From: Oscillospiraceae bacterium
GTDB lineage: Bacteria > Bacillota > Clostridia > Oscillospirales > CAG-272
Direction of reading: 5' to 3'
DNA: 58,473 nt
Assembly: GCA_015065295.1 (NCBI GenBank)
Contig: SVQN01000007.1
Span: 1 to 58,473, forward strand
Position numbers and translations under genes: made by a program. The notes under the pieces were generated by a model, which worked only from the letters and a program-made list of their open reading frames with translations, was not told the origin of the DNA and did not search any database. Shown here piece after piece: positions 33,478 to 43,128 of the stretch (its first letter is position 1; each line of letters opens with the position of its first letter).

Positions 33478-33506
33478 TTTACATTTACGCCGGTTCGCGG
33501 TATAAT
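33478..33506 (+). promoter_or_regulatory. Sigma-A promoter of the transaminase gene
   Basis: TTTACA (33478-33483), a 17-bp spacer and TATAAT (33501-33506), 39 bp before the ATG. Confidence 0.8.
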
Positions 33507-33544
33507 AATCCCCGGAAAGAAACCCCATCAACGGAGGAAACCCT

Positions 33545-34408
33545 ATGAAGAATCTCGGGTACTATAACGGGACCGTCGACCTCATCGAAAAGATTACCGT
33601 TCCGATGAACGACCGTGCCACCTGCTTCGGCGACGGCTGCTACGACGCGCTGTACTGCCGCAATTATATCATCTATTGCCTCGACGCCCACCTCGACCGG
33701 CTGTATAACTCCGCCGCGCTGCTCGGCATCCATGCGCCCTGTACGAAGAACGAACTCGGCGCGCTGCTGTGCGATCTCGTCAAAAAGGTGGACAGCCATG
33801 AACAGTTCATTTACATCCAGTTTTCCCGCGGGACGGCTCCGCGCAATCATGCCCACGGCGGACACATGACCGCGAATCTCTGGATCACGCTGACTCCCGA
33901 ACACGTTCAGGATACCTATAAACCCACGACCTGCATCACCGTTCCGGATACGCGCTTCTATCACTGCAATATCAAAACGCTGAACCTTCTCCCGAATGTC
34001 ATGGCGTCGGAAAAGGCGCATCAGGCGGGCTGCCACGAAGCGATTTTCTTCCGCCCCGCTTACGAAGGCGCGGACAACGGCATCGTCACCGAATGCGCGC
34101 ACAGCAACGTCCATGCCATCATCGACGGCGTTCTGCGGACGCACGCGACGGACAATCTCATCCTCCCCGGCATCGCAAGAATGAATATGCTGGCCATGTG
34201 CCGCAAGCTCGGCATCCCCTACGCGGAAATTCCGTTCACCAAGGCAGACCTGTTCACGGCTGAGGAAGTCATGATCTCGTCCAGCGGCTCGTTCTGCATC
34301 CCGGTGAAGGAAATCGACGGAAAACCGGTCGGCGGACGGAACGGGGAAATGCTGAAAGCCCTTCAGGATGCCCTCGTCGAAGACTGGCTGGAAAAGACTA
34401 AGAACTAA
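33545..34408 (+). CDS. dat: D-amino-acid transaminase (class IV aminotransferase)
   Basis: A 287-aa fold-type IV PLP enzyme. The PLP lysine is K144 (CNIKTLNLLPNV) and the phosphate-side Glu is E183 in VTECAHSN. FSRGTAPRNHAHG (93-105) matches D-alanine transaminases, which make D-glutamate from 2-oxoglutarate with D-alanine as donor. Branched-chain and 4-amino-4-deoxychorismate enzymes of the same class lack this segment. ACGGAGG precedes the ATG. With alr it would provide D-Glu for peptidoglycan. Confidence 0.88.
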   Translation: MKNLGYYNGTVDLIEKITVPMNDRATCFGDGCYDALYCRNYIIYCLDAHLDRLYNSAALLGIHAPCTKNELGALLCDLVKKVDSHEQFIYIQFSRGTAPRNHAHGGHMTANLWITLTPEHVQDTYKPTTCITVPDTRFYHCNIKTLNLLPNVMASEKAHQAGCHEAIFFRPAYEGADNGIVTECAHSNVHAIIDGVLRTHATDNLILPGIARMNMLAMCRKLGIPYAEIPFTKADLFTAEEVMISSSGSFCIPVKEIDGKPVGGRNGEMLKALQDALVEDWLEKTKN

Positions 34409-34501
34409 GAGTGAATGACTAAGGACTGGGGCAAAATTGACCGTCTGCCGGAAAAACGGACGATCCGGCTCAGTCATTCACCATTAGCCCTTAGTTCTTA
34501 G
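34397..34501 (+). terminator. Inverted repeat after dat
   Basis: CTAAGAACTAAG plus GTGAATGACT on the left is mirrored by AGTCATTCAC and CTTAGTTCTTAG on the right, around an inner CCGTCTGCCGGA...CGGACG segment. It overlaps the last codons of dat and ends 20 bp before the next start codon. The same CTAAG/GTGAATGAC words recur as degraded direct repeats near 1150 and 24590. Confidence 0.65.
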
Positions 34502-34520
34502 CCAAAATGAGGTATTTTTT

Positions 34521-35048
34521 ATGGCACAGATTATCGGACAGATTCTCGGAATCCTTGCGCTGGTGGTGACGATCATCTGCTACCAGCTGAACTCGCAGAA
34601 AAAAATGCTCGCGGCCCAGATGCTCGCGGCGACGCTGTTTACAATCAATCTGGCACTGCTCGGCGGGATGTCGGGCGCACTTCTGAACATCCACGGCATC
34701 TGCCGCTGCCTGACGTTCTATCAGCGCGGCCGTTACAAATGGGCGGATCATACGGCGTTCTGGGTATGGTTCTACAGCATCGCGGCGGTGGTCTGCGTTG
34801 CGGTGACCTATCAGTCGCCTCTGGATATCTTCCCGCTGGTCGGTCAGATTTTCACGACGATCTCGTTCGCGCAGAAGGACGCATCGAAGGTTCGCCTGTT
34901 CACGCTGCCGTCCCCGCCGTGCTGGTTCATCTATCACCTGTCCACGGGCAATATCGGCGGTACGCTGAACGAACTCTTTGTCATTTCGTCCATCGTCGTA
35001 GGGATGCTCCGTCTCGACCGTAAGAAGGACGGCAAGCCGAAGGCGTAA
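34521..35048 (+). CDS. YgjV-family inner membrane protein
   Basis: A 175-aa membrane protein with about five hydrophobic segments. QNSQKKML-like polar turns after the first segment (CYQLNSQKKMLAAQMLA, 21-37) and RCLTFYQRGRYKW in the middle are typical of YgjV (Pfam Imp-YgjV). The role is unknown in all members. It may depend on read-through from dat, since no separate promoter is obvious. Confidence 0.78.
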   Translation: MAQIIGQILGILALVVTIICYQLNSQKKMLAAQMLAATLFTINLALLGGMSGALLNIHGICRCLTFYQRGRYKWADHTAFWVWFYSIAAVVCVAVTYQSPLDIFPLVGQIFTTISFAQKDASKVRLFTLPSPPCWFIYHLSTGNIGGTLNELFVISSIVVGMLRLDRKKDGKPKA

Positions 35049-35125
35049 AAAGCGTTTTTCGGATCCTTATTCCCGCCGGTTCCGGGAAATATCCAAACAC
35101 CCGTCCGGCGGAACGAATTACCCCC

Positions 35126-35154
35126 TTGACAAAACGCCTCTTTCGCGGTACAAT
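35126..35154 (+). promoter_or_regulatory. Sigma-A promoter of the DUF1292 gene
   Basis: TTGACA (35126-35131), a 17-bp spacer and TACAAT (35149-35154), 70 bp before the start codon. Confidence 0.85.
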
Positions 35155-35223
35155 AATAACGCAGACGGTTGAACGTGAAAACGACCGCATAGAATGATTA
35201 ACTGCTGAAAGGTAAGAAGAACA

Positions 35224-35562
35224 ATGGATAAGAAAGACGGACTCTTTAACGCGGACAAGGAACCGATCGAATCTGTCGAAGAGTACGATCCGGAAATCTA
35301 CACGCTGACCGACGAAGACGGCAACGAACTGCACTTTGCACTGCTCGGTACGCTGGAACACGAAGGCGCGGTTTATAAGGCACTGATCCCCGTAAACGAA
35401 GACGGCGAAGAAGAAAGCGAAGAATACGTTATCCTCAAGTGCGGCGTCGATGAAGACGGCGAAGACATTCTCGAAACGATCGAGGACGACGAAGAATTCG
35501 ACCGCATCGCGGACATTTTCGACGACGAATTCTCGGATATTTTCTACGACGACGAAAACTGA
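35224..35562 (+). CDS. DUF1292 (YrzB-like) acidic protein
   Basis: A 112-aa very acidic cytoplasmic protein with the DUF1292 pattern: YTLTDEDGNELHFALLGTLE, then YKALIPVNEDGEEE and EYVILKC. Its C-terminal 40 residues are mostly Asp and Glu. In Bacillus and Clostridia the gene often accompanies ruvX and alaS. Here it stands alone with a consensus promoter. Molecular function is unknown. Confidence 0.85.
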   Translation: MDKKDGLFNADKEPIESVEEYDPEIYTLTDEDGNELHFALLGTLEHEGAVYKALIPVNEDGEEESEEYVILKCGVDEDGEDILETIEDDEEFDRIADIFDDEFSDIFYDDEN

Positions 35563-35861
35563 GCAGAAGCCCAACAAAAGCAAACTGTCTCCTGCTGTAA
35601 GCGAGATAGTAATGAGCGTAAAAACCCACGAAGAGTAAAAAGGAGCCCGGACTCCGGCCGCGAGGTATGCAGACCTCCCTCCGCTGCCGTGCGCGCATTC
35701 TGCGCCGCCGCAGCGACAGGACGCTGGGAGCACGAACCGGTCGGGAGGGCACCGTCCTTGCGTAAGCAGGGTTTCTATACGCTTGTTATGAAACGCCACA
35801 GCGGGGGATTTTTTCTTTCTTTGGCTTACAGCCGGTGTGGGGGTGTGCAAACCGTTCGTTT
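35563..35861. other. Gap with GC-rich unexplained sequence
   Basis: The stretch after the DUF1292 stop has no supportable ORF. It holds small inverted repeats (AGGT-ATGCAG-ACCT near 35664 and a GCGCC/GGCGC-rich block near 35690-35720) and the segment GCTTGTTATGAAACGCC near 35780. It leads directly into family A copy A4. I see no gene. Confidence 0.6.
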
Positions 35862-36420
35862 GCATTGGAAGGAAGAAAAAAGTACCGTTCCGGTACTTTT
35901 TTCAATTTTATGTCCCTGCGCGGGACGGCGCATAAATGGAGTTCACGGAGTGAACTCCGTCAGACGCCGCCCCTTTATGAATTCCCGGCTTGGCGTTCGG
36001 GGGACTCGGCCTTGAGGCCTCAGACATACAGCAGTGTTCACTCAGCAGATCGCACGGAAGAACAGAGATTTCGTTCAACCAAAGGTGGAACTGACATTTA
36101 AGATATCCCTCACGGCTATTTCTACTGAACGAACAATTTGGACAGATTTGTACTGCACCTTGTCTCTTCCTGAAAATCTGAATGCGGGCAAACCGCTGTC
36201 TGTCCGAGGCCTTAAGGCCGAGTCCCCCGAACGATAAGCCGGGAATTCACAAAGGGGCGGCGATTGAGCCCCTTTGTGCGCCGTCCGCGTAGGACATAAA
36301 TTTTGAAAAACGCCTTCAGGCGTTTTTCTACCTTCTGCCCCGAAGGGGCATTTTCCATCGCCCCCGCGCAGGGACATAAAAATTGAAAAAAGTACCGTCA
36401 GGTACTTTTTTCTTCCTTCT
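35862..36420 (+). repeat. Family A palindromic element, full copy (A4)
   Basis: The left terminal hairpin is GTACCG-TTC-CGGTAC (about 35880-35900). The third hairpin is AAATGGAGTTCAC...GTGAACTCC with GCCCCTTT, an enlarged form. The right end is duplicated, with hairpins ACGCC-TTCA-GGCGT, GCCCCGAAGGGGC and GTACC-GTCA-GGTAC. It ends a few bases before the mnmG -10 box (TATAAT at 36429-36434), so the -35 region of that promoter falls in the element's edge. Confidence 0.9.
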
Positions 36421-36474
36421 ATTTGTGGTATAATTAAAAATTATGATATATGTTATTTCCGGAGGTTTTCTTCC

Positions 36475-38361
36475 ATGATGAATACCGATTCGTTTGATGT
36501 CGCCGTCATCGGCGCGGGTCATGCCGGCGTGGAAGCCGCTCTCGCCTGTGCGCGTATCGGACTGAATACCGCGCTCTTTACCCTGTCCCTCGATGCCGTC
36601 GCCAATATGCCCTGTAATCCGTCCATCGGCGGTACCGGCAAGGGGCATCTCGTCTTCGAAATCGACGCCATGGGCGGGGAAATGGGCTATGCCGCCGACC
36701 GCGTGACCATGCAGTCCCGTACGCTCAATACCAGCAAGGGGGCCGCTGTTCGCTCCAAGCGTGTGCAGGCCGACCGTAGAAAATATTCCGATCTCATGAA
36801 GGAGATCCTCGAACATACCGACAACCTCCGTATCCTTCAGGCGGAAGTCACCGAGGTATTCACGGAGGAAGCCGAAAACGGCCGCCGACGCGTCACCGGC
36901 ATCCGTACCGAACCCTGCGGCGATTTTGCCTGCCGTGCCGCGATTGTCTGCACCGGGACATACCTCGGCGGCGTGACCCATGTCGGCGATGTGCGCCGTT
37001 CGTCCGGTCCCGACAATTCGCTTCCGTCCAGCGGACTGACCCCCTGTCTGGAATCGCTCGGCGTTGAACTGATGCGCTTCAAAACGGGAACACCGCCCCG
37101 TATTCACCGCCGTTCCATTGATTTTTCCGTTCTCGAACGGCAGGACGGCGAGGAATATATCACGCCGTATTCCACCCGCACCGATCCCGACGCGCTCAAC
37201 GGCATCCGTCAGGTACCGTGCCATGTGGTCTACACCAACGAGGAAACGCACAACATCATCAAAAACAATATCCACCGTTCGCCGCTCTATTCCGGCAAAA
37301 TCCACGGTACCGGCCCGCGCTACTGCCCATCCATTGAGGACAAGGTCATCCGCTTCGCCGATAAGGAACGGCATCAGCTTTTTGTGGAGCCGATGGGCGA
37401 CAATACGGACGAAATTTATTTACAGGGCTTCTCGTCGTCCCTTCCGGCGGACGTGCAGGTGCAGATGCTGCATTCCCTGAAGGGGTTTGAACACGCGGAA
37501 ATCATGCGCTATGCCTATGCCATCGAATACGACTGCATCAATCCGCTCGAACTTTACGGGACGCTGGAACTGAAAAAAGTTGCCGGACTTTTCGGCGCGG
37601 GACAGTTCAACGGGACGTCCGGCTACGAGGAAGCGGCGGCACAGGGACTTCTTGCGGGCATGAACGCATCGCTGTACGTCCGCGGGATGGAGCAGATCAT
37701 TCTGCCGCGCCATTCGTCCTACCTCGGTACGCTGATCGACGACCTTGTCACCAAGGGGACGAACGAGCCGTACCGCATCATGACGGGGCGGAGCGAATAC
37801 CGTCTGCTGATCCGTCAGGACAACGCGGAGGAACGTCTGTCGAAGTACGCGCATTACGCGGGACTTTTCTCGGACGAACGCTACGCGGAAACGCTCGCAC
37901 GGACGCAGGCTGTCACGGACGAAATCGAACGTCTGCGCCACGTCAACGTCGGCCCCACTTCGGGCATCAACGAACTTCTGGAAGAACGCGGCACCACGCC
38001 GATTTCCTCCGGTGCGAACCTCTGCGATATCATCCGCCGCCCGGGACTGGATTACGCCGCAACCGCGAAATTCGACCCGCACCGTCCGGCACTTCCGAGA
38101 AATCTGGCAGAACGCGTGGAAACGGAAATCAAGTATGAAGGCTATATCAAACACCAGCTTGAGGAAGTCGCGCGTCAGCAGAAGTCGGAGGATACCCGCC
38201 TGTCGCAGGATATCGACTATTCGCAGATCAAGGGACTCCGTCTGGAGGCCGCACAGAAACTTGATAAGGTCAAGCCCGCAACGATCGGACAGGCTGCACG
38301 GATTTCGGGGGTCAATCCCGCGGATATCACGGTACTGCTGATCTGGCTGCAGGGAAAGTAA
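36475..38361 (+). CDS. mnmG: tRNA U34 carboxymethylaminomethyl synthesis enzyme MnmG (GidA)
   Basis: A 628-aa FAD enzyme that with MnmE installs cmnm5 on U34 of tRNAs. The FAD-binding VIGAGHAGVEAALA is at about 9-22, MPCNPSIGG near 44-52, and the C-terminal GidA-associated helical domain ends with IDYSQIKGL and NPADITVLLIWL. The length is normal. GGAGG lies upstream of tandem ATG codons (36475, 36478). mnmE and rsmG, its frequent neighbours, are absent. The next gene begins 42 bp downstream. Confidence 0.95.
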   Translation: MMNTDSFDVAVIGAGHAGVEAALACARIGLNTALFTLSLDAVANMPCNPSIGGTGKGHLVFEIDAMGGEMGYAADRVTMQSRTLNTSKGAAVRSKRVQADRRKYSDLMKEILEHTDNLRILQAEVTEVFTEEAENGRRRVTGIRTEPCGDFACRAAIVCTGTYLGGVTHVGDVRRSSGPDNSLPSSGLTPCLESLGVELMRFKTGTPPRIHRRSIDFSVLERQDGEEYITPYSTRTDPDALNGIRQVPCHVVYTNEETHNIIKNNIHRSPLYSGKIHGTGPRYCPSIEDKVIRFADKERHQLFVEPMGDNTDEIYLQGFSSSLPADVQVQMLHSLKGFEHAEIMRYAYAIEYDCINPLELYGTLELKKVAGLFGAGQFNGTSGYEEAAAQGLLAGMNASLYVRGMEQIILPRHSSYLGTLIDDLVTKGTNEPYRIMTGRSEYRLLIRQDNAEERLSKYAHYAGLFSDERYAETLARTQAVTDEIERLRHVNVGPTSGINELLEERGTTPISSGANLCDIIRRPGLDYAATAKFDPHRPALPRNLAERVETEIKYEGYIKHQLEEVARQQKSEDTRLSQDIDYSQIKGLRLEAAQKLDKVKPATIGQAARISGVNPADITVLLIWLQGK

Positions 38362-38402
38362 ACCAACCATCACAGAATCACTTATATAGAAAGAGAACCA
38401 TC

Positions 38403-39737
38403 ATGAACATTTCCCAGAATATCCGCGCACTTGCGGATCGGGCGGAATCTGCCATGTCCGCCATTTACAACGATATCGACGCAATCTCGCGTTTCAATAC
38501 CGAACACGTCCTCGACTGCTTCCGTCAGTGCGAAGTGTCCGAATCCCTGTTCGCTCCGTCCACCGGCTACGGCTACGGCGACCGCGGCCGTGATATGATC
38601 GACGTTCTCGCGGCAAAAATTTTCCGTGCGGAAGCCGGTTTCATGCGGACATCCCTCCTTTCCGGAACGCATACCCTCACCGTTGCCCTGTTCGGCATCC
38701 TCCGTCCGGGTGACATCATGCTTTCCATCTCCGGTACCCCCTACGATACTCTCCTCGACGTTATCGGCATCGACGGAAACGCACAGCCGAACGGAAAAAC
38801 CGGCGACGGCTCCCTCGCGGATTTCGGCGTGACTTTCATGAAAACCGATCTTCAGCCCCGCGACGAAGAAGGTCTGCCGTTCGATTTCGACGGAATGCGC
38901 GCGATCTTCGCCGAATACGGCGACCGCGTGAAAATGGTTTACGTCCAGCGTTCCAAAGGCTATGCCGACCGTCCGACGCTGACCGTGCGCGAAATCCGCC
39001 GTGCGGCCTACGAGGTTGCGGAATATGCAAAAAAGACCGGTATGAAGAAGCCGGTGTTCATGGTCGATAACTGCTACGGCGAGTTCACCGAAATCGAAGA
39101 ACCGTGCGGCAAGCCCCTTGGCGGTGCAGAAAACGAATGCGCCGTTGACCTGATGGCGGGTTCTCTCATCAAGAATCCGGGCGGCGGCATGGCGGATATC
39201 GGCGGGTATATCGTCGGTACACAGGAAGCGGTTGATCTCTGCGGCTACCGTCTGACCTCGCCGGGCGTCGGTCTGGAAGTGGGCGCATCTCTCGGTCAGA
39301 ACCGCAATCTCATCAAAGGGCTGTTCTACGCACCGCATACGGTCGCGCAGGCGATGAAAACGGCGCATCTTGCGGCATATATGTTCGGCGAAATGGGCTA
39401 CCGCGTGAATCCGGCGTGGAATGTCCGCCGGAGCGATATCGTGCAGGCAGTGGACTGTGACGCACCGGAAAAGCTGGTGGCGTTCTGCCAGGGCATCCAG
39501 TCGGCATCCCCGATTGACGCGCACGTTACGCCGTACCCGTGGGAAATGCCGGGCTACGCCGATCCGGTCATCATGGCGGCGGGAGCCTTTGTCGGCGGCG
39601 CGTCGATCGAGCTGTCGGCGGACGGACCGATGCGCGCGCCGTACACGGCGTTCATGCAGGGCGGCCTGACGTACGAAAGTGCGCGGCTTGGGATTATGTC
39701 CGCCGCGGACAAGGTGAATTCTGCTGCACAGGGCTGA
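38403..39737 (+). CDS. Methionine gamma-lyase-like PLP protein (aluminium-resistance family)
   Basis: A 444-aa fold-type I PLP protein of the family annotated as aluminium resistance or methionine gamma-lyase-like (PF06838). GYGYGDRGRD near 56-65 and LLSGTHTLTVALFG near 89-102 are conserved. The PLP lysine is about K257 in GSLIKNPGGG. The true reaction is not settled; a C-S lyase role is suggested by the fold. It follows mnmG by 42 bp and probably shares its transcript. A family A repeat begins about 8 bp after the stop. Confidence 0.85.
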   Translation: MNISQNIRALADRAESAMSAIYNDIDAISRFNTEHVLDCFRQCEVSESLFAPSTGYGYGDRGRDMIDVLAAKIFRAEAGFMRTSLLSGTHTLTVALFGILRPGDIMLSISGTPYDTLLDVIGIDGNAQPNGKTGDGSLADFGVTFMKTDLQPRDEEGLPFDFDGMRAIFAEYGDRVKMVYVQRSKGYADRPTLTVREIRRAAYEVAEYAKKTGMKKPVFMVDNCYGEFTEIEEPCGKPLGGAENECAVDLMAGSLIKNPGGGMADIGGYIVGTQEAVDLCGYRLTSPGVGLEVGASLGQNRNLIKGLFYAPHTVAQAMKTAHLAAYMFGEMGYRVNPAWNVRRSDIVQAVDCDAPEKLVAFCQGIQSASPIDAHVTPYPWEMPGYADPVIMAAGAFVGGASIELSADGPMRAPYTAFMQGGLTYESARLGIMSAADKVNSAAQG

Positions 39738-39744
39738 GGAATAC

Positions 39745-40223
39745 CAAACCGTTCGTTTGATTGAAAGGAAGAAAAAAGTACCTGACGGTACTTTTTTCAA
39801 AATTAATGTCCCTGCGCGGGACGGCGCATAAAGGGGCTCAGACGCCGCCCCTTTATGAATTTCCGGCTTAGCGTTCGTGGGACTCGCCCTTGAGGGCTCA
39901 AACAAACAGCAGTTTGCACTCAGCAGATCGCACGGAAGAACAGGGATTTCGTTTTGCTGAAAAGTGGAACTGATATTTCAGTATCCCTTCACGGCTGTTT
40001 GTAGTGAACGAACGATTTGGACAGCTTTGCACCCAAACCTTGTCCCTTCCGAACGATCTGAATGCGGGCAAACCGCTGTTTGTCCGAGGTCTCAAGACCG
40101 AGTCCCCCGAACGATTTCCAAGCCAGCAATTCATAAAGGGGCGGCGTCTGAGCCCCTTTATGCGCCGTCCGCGCAGGACATAAAAATTGAAAAATGACCG
40201 GAACGGTCATTTTTCTTCCTTTT
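39745..40223 (+). repeat. Family A palindromic element, full copy (A5)
   Basis: Left terminal hairpin GTACC-TGAC-GGTAC (about 39778-39791), hairpin GTCCC-TGCGC-GGGAC, hairpin AAAGGGGC/GCCCCTTT, and mirrored copies on the right. The fourth hairpin of the right half is GGTC-TCAA-GACC (40088-40099), where other copies have GCCC/GGGC or GGCC/GGCC. The right terminal hairpin is TGACCG-GAA-CGGTCA. It lies between convergent genes. Confidence 0.9.
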
Positions 40224-40243
40224 AAATTTCGAGAAATTTCCCC

Positions 40244-41332
40244 TCACTCCACCGCGGCTTCCGCAAGCCGTTTAATAAAATTAAACACTTGCTCCCTCGT
40301 CTCGCGGTCGAGATTTCCGAACGTCCGCAGAATCGTCCCGATGCTGTTCAGGCGGCCTTCCGTAAGGTCGGACACCGTCTTCGCTCCCGTCGATTCGAGG
40401 ACGCCGAACAGCGTCTCCGTGAATCTCCGGCGTTCTTCGCTGTCCAGCTTCGACAGCCACGAACGCAGTACCTGATCGTGCCGCTGTCCCTGCTTCGATA
40501 ACCCCTCCCGATGGAGAAATTTCGGCCCCGATACGCTCCACGAAAACGGATCGTGCTGGAACAGGCCGTTGTGAATCGTACTGTCGATCACCCGGTACTC
40601 CCCGTCGTGTTCCAGAAGCATCCCGATCACCGACGACTGCGGCACAAACGTGATTACGCGATCCGCAATCGCGCGGTATTCCGCCGTTTCCAGAACGTGC
40701 GGCAGAAATCCCGGGCCGTCGTTGCTGTACGCCGTCACAATCCGCTGCTGAACGTGCGGCGGAACAAACGCCGCTGCGTAAACCGACAGATTGCCTCCCT
40801 TGGAATGCCCGCCGATGCGGATGTCTCCGCGGTACACCGACGCAACGTCCGCGACGTAGGCCGCCGCAAGCTCCTGCGAACGGATCGGGCAGGTGAAGCT
40901 CAGGTTGAAGTCCTCCCGCCACCCCACAAGACTGTCGTCCGTCCCGCGGAATGCGATGAAAACGGAATTGTCCGGCAGGATGTAGGTGATCGCGGCGAAC
41001 TGCAGCGGATCACCGCTGCCGTCACTGGTTTTGTTTATGTAGTATGCGGCGTAAATTTCGGAAAAACGCGCGGACAGTGCCGCCTGCCGGAACAGATCGG
41101 TCGTCTCGGCGGGCACAATAACGCCGAAATCCTCGCCGGTCGGGAAGTTTTTCTCGTAGCGGCGCAGACATTCGGACAGCCGGACAGGCGTTCCGAGCAG
41201 TTTTCCGGGAACAATGTCCCGGTATTCGATGAACGACAGCATCGACAGAATGAGGTTGTCTACCTCGTTGAACGGTGCGGCGGAAAACGACAGATCGCCG
41301 CGCCAGAGAAGATAATCGAAAATATTGGACAT
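40244..41332 (-). CDS. Mbeg1-like alpha/beta hydrolase (DUF2974)
   Basis: A 362-aa cytoplasmic lipase-like protein. The nucleophile elbow GGHSKGG (174-180) contains Ser177, and AFRGTDDS (127-134) forms the oxyanion region. DGPGF near 210 and a late His should complete the triad. The first 30 residues (NIFDYLLWRGDLSF, NEVDNLILSMLSF) are the usual start of DUF2974 proteins. The start at 41332 was chosen because this motif begins there; an ATG 28 codons earlier adds an unrelated low-complexity stretch. The substrate is unknown. Confidence 0.85.
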   Translation of the reverse strand: MSNIFDYLLWRGDLSFSAAPFNEVDNLILSMLSFIEYRDIVPGKLLGTPVRLSECLRRYEKNFPTGEDFGVIVPAETTDLFRQAALSARFSEIYAAYYINKTSDGSGDPLQFAAITYILPDNSVFIAFRGTDDSLVGWREDFNLSFTCPIRSQELAAAYVADVASVYRGDIRIGGHSKGGNLSVYAAAFVPPHVQQRIVTAYSNDGPGFLPHVLETAEYRAIADRVITFVPQSSVIGMLLEHDGEYRVIDSTIHNGLFQHDPFSWSVSGPKFLHREGLSKQGQRHDQVLRSWLSKLDSEERRRFTETLFGVLESTGAKTVSDLTEGRLNSIGTILRTFGNLDRETREQVFNFIKRLAEAAVE

Positions 41333-41386
41333 GGGAAACTCCGTTGAGTGAAGAGAGAAAAGAGAAGAGTGAAAAGAATCGGAAAA

Positions 41387-41415
41387 TATTTCACTCCGCG
41401 GGAGTGAAATATTCA
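41387..41415. promoter_or_regulatory. Perfect inverted repeat between divergent genes
   Basis: AATATTTCACTCC-GCG-GGAGTGAAATATT is a 13-bp perfect inverted repeat between the lipase and holA genes. It lacks a T run, so it may be an operator or a boundary element. Upstream of it is the purine-rich GAAGAGAGAAAAGAGAAGAG stretch. Confidence 0.55.
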
Positions 41416-41536
41416 TTTATTTTACAGTTCTTCTGTGTTATAATTTTATTGTAGCAGAGCTTTGTGAAAAAATATACGAGTCCTTTATGAATATACCATT
41501 AATTTCCATATATTGCCATGCAGAGGAGGAAAGAGA

Positions 41537-42604
41537 ATGACCGAGAGCGAACTTCGCAGCGACATCAAATCGCCGAAAGGGATGTATTTTTTCTACGGCG
41601 ATGAGGATTACATGAAGAATCACTATGCGGCGCAGATCAAAGCGGCGGTTGTGACCGATCCGGGATTTGCGGCGTTCAATTACGTCCGGTTTTCGGACGA
41701 TTCGTTTGACGCGGACGCGGTGCGGGAAGCGATTCTTGCGCCGCCGGTGATGGCGGAAAAGAAGCTGGTGGACATTTCCACGGCAAATCTGGAAAAGCTG
41801 ATGAACGAAAAGGAACGGACGGCGTTTCTGGAGATGCTCGAGGAAATTGCGTCGGGCGAAGATGCGGGCGGCGCGGTGTCTCTGTTCGGGGACGGCGGCG
41901 GTGCGGATTCGGCGGTCGTGATCCTGCGGATTGCGGCGGACGGATTTGACGCGGGAAACCCGAAACGTCCGTCGGCATTTCTGAAAAAAGCGGAAACGTT
42001 CATGAAAACGGTGGCGTTTGACGTTCAGTCGGACGCACGTCTGATCCGGTGGATCGAGCGGCACTTTGCGGAGTACGGACTGACAGTTTCGCAGCAGGCG
42101 GCGATGCGTATCCTGACGCTGTGCGGACGGTCGATGTACCGTCTGTCGGGCGAACTGGCGAAAGCGGCGGCGTACACAGCGGAAAGCGGCCGGACGGAAG
42201 TGACCGTTGCGGACGTGGAAGCCGCTGTCACGCGTACGGACGAAGACGACGCGTTCAAGCTGGCGAACTGCGTTCTGGAAGGGAACATACCGGCGGCACT
42301 GGACGCTCTGGCGATCAAGATCCGGAAGCGGGAGGAACCGATTATGGTACTCTCGCAGATCACGCGGGTTTTCTGCGACCTTGCGGCGGCGGCGCACTCT
42401 CTGGAAGAGGGGATGAACAGCGCGGAATTTGCGAAGCGGATGAAGATGCACAGCTACAAAGCGGGGCTGTACATGAACGCGGCGCGGAGCCATCCGGTGG
42501 AATATTTCGACCGCGCGGTCGTACGCTGCGCGGAAGCGGACCGGAAGATGAAGTCCACCCCGCTGGGGTATGCGGTGATCGAGAGACTGATCTGCGGGCA
42601 GTGA
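41537..42604 (+). CDS. holA: DNA polymerase III subunit delta
   Basis: A 355-aa clamp-loader subunit that opens the beta clamp. The AAA-like N-terminal part begins with GMYFFYGDEDYMKNHY (15-30), the usual HolA opening. The middle has LCGRSMYRLSGELAKAAAY near 197-215 and the C-terminal collar region follows. An insertion of about 20 residues rich in Gly, Ala and Asp (GEDAGGAVSLFGDGGGADSA, near 107-126) separates two strands of the first domain. GAGGAGG precedes the ATG. A family A copy follows 8 bp after the stop. Confidence 0.9.
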   Translation: MTESELRSDIKSPKGMYFFYGDEDYMKNHYAAQIKAAVVTDPGFAAFNYVRFSDDSFDADAVREAILAPPVMAEKKLVDISTANLEKLMNEKERTAFLEMLEEIASGEDAGGAVSLFGDGGGADSAVVILRIAADGFDAGNPKRPSAFLKKAETFMKTVAFDVQSDARLIRWIERHFAEYGLTVSQQAAMRILTLCGRSMYRLSGELAKAAAYTAESGRTEVTVADVEAAVTRTDEDDAFKLANCVLEGNIPAALDALAIKIRKREEPIMVLSQITRVFCDLAAAAHSLEEGMNSAEFAKRMKMHSYKAGLYMNAARSHPVEYFDRAVVRCAEADRKMKSTPLGYAVIERLICGQ

Positions 42605-42611
42605 AGGATTG

Positions 42612-43113
42612 TCCAAACCGTTCGTTTGGATTGAAAGGAAGAAAAAAGTACCTGACGGTACTTTTTTCAAAATTAATGCCACTGCGCGTGGCGGCGCAAG
42701 AGAGACCCGATTGCGGGCCTCTCTTGACTCTCCGCAACCAGAGGAAGTATCCTCTGGACTCCTCTCAAAGTTCAACCGAAAGCTGCGGACTGTCCTGCCA
42801 GTTTAAGTCCGGCGCAAGCCGGCAGTTAAAATAGGCTAACCGCGTGGCAAACAGCCATTTCGTCACGGCTGTTTCTACTGAACGAACAATTTGGACAGAT
42901 TTGCACCCAAACCTTGTCCCTTCCGAACAATCTGAATGCGGGCAAACCGCTGTCTGTCTGAGCCCTCAAGGGCGAGTCCCCCGAACGTCAAGCCGGGAAT
43001 TCACAAAGGGGCGGCGATTGACGGAGTTCACTTCGTGAACTCCATTTGTGCGCCGTCCCGCGCAGGGACATAAAATTGAAAAATGACCGGAACGGTCATT
43101 TTTCTACCTTCAA
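42612..43113 (+). repeat. Family A palindromic element, full copy (A6)
   Basis: Left terminal hairpin GTACC-TGAC-GGTAC (about 42649-42662). The second hairpin is GCCAC-TGCGC-GTGGC (42678-42692), a compensated variant of GTCCC-TGCGC-GGGAC. The third pairs AAGAGAG with CTCTCTT (42698-42725). The right half has GCCC-TCAA-GGGC, an enlarged GGAGTTCAC/GTGAACTCC arm and terminal hairpin TGACCG-GAA-CGGTCA. An extra 100-bp segment (about 42735-42835) between the halves is specific to this copy. Confidence 0.9.
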
Positions 43114-43128
43114 AAAAGGACGAACGAT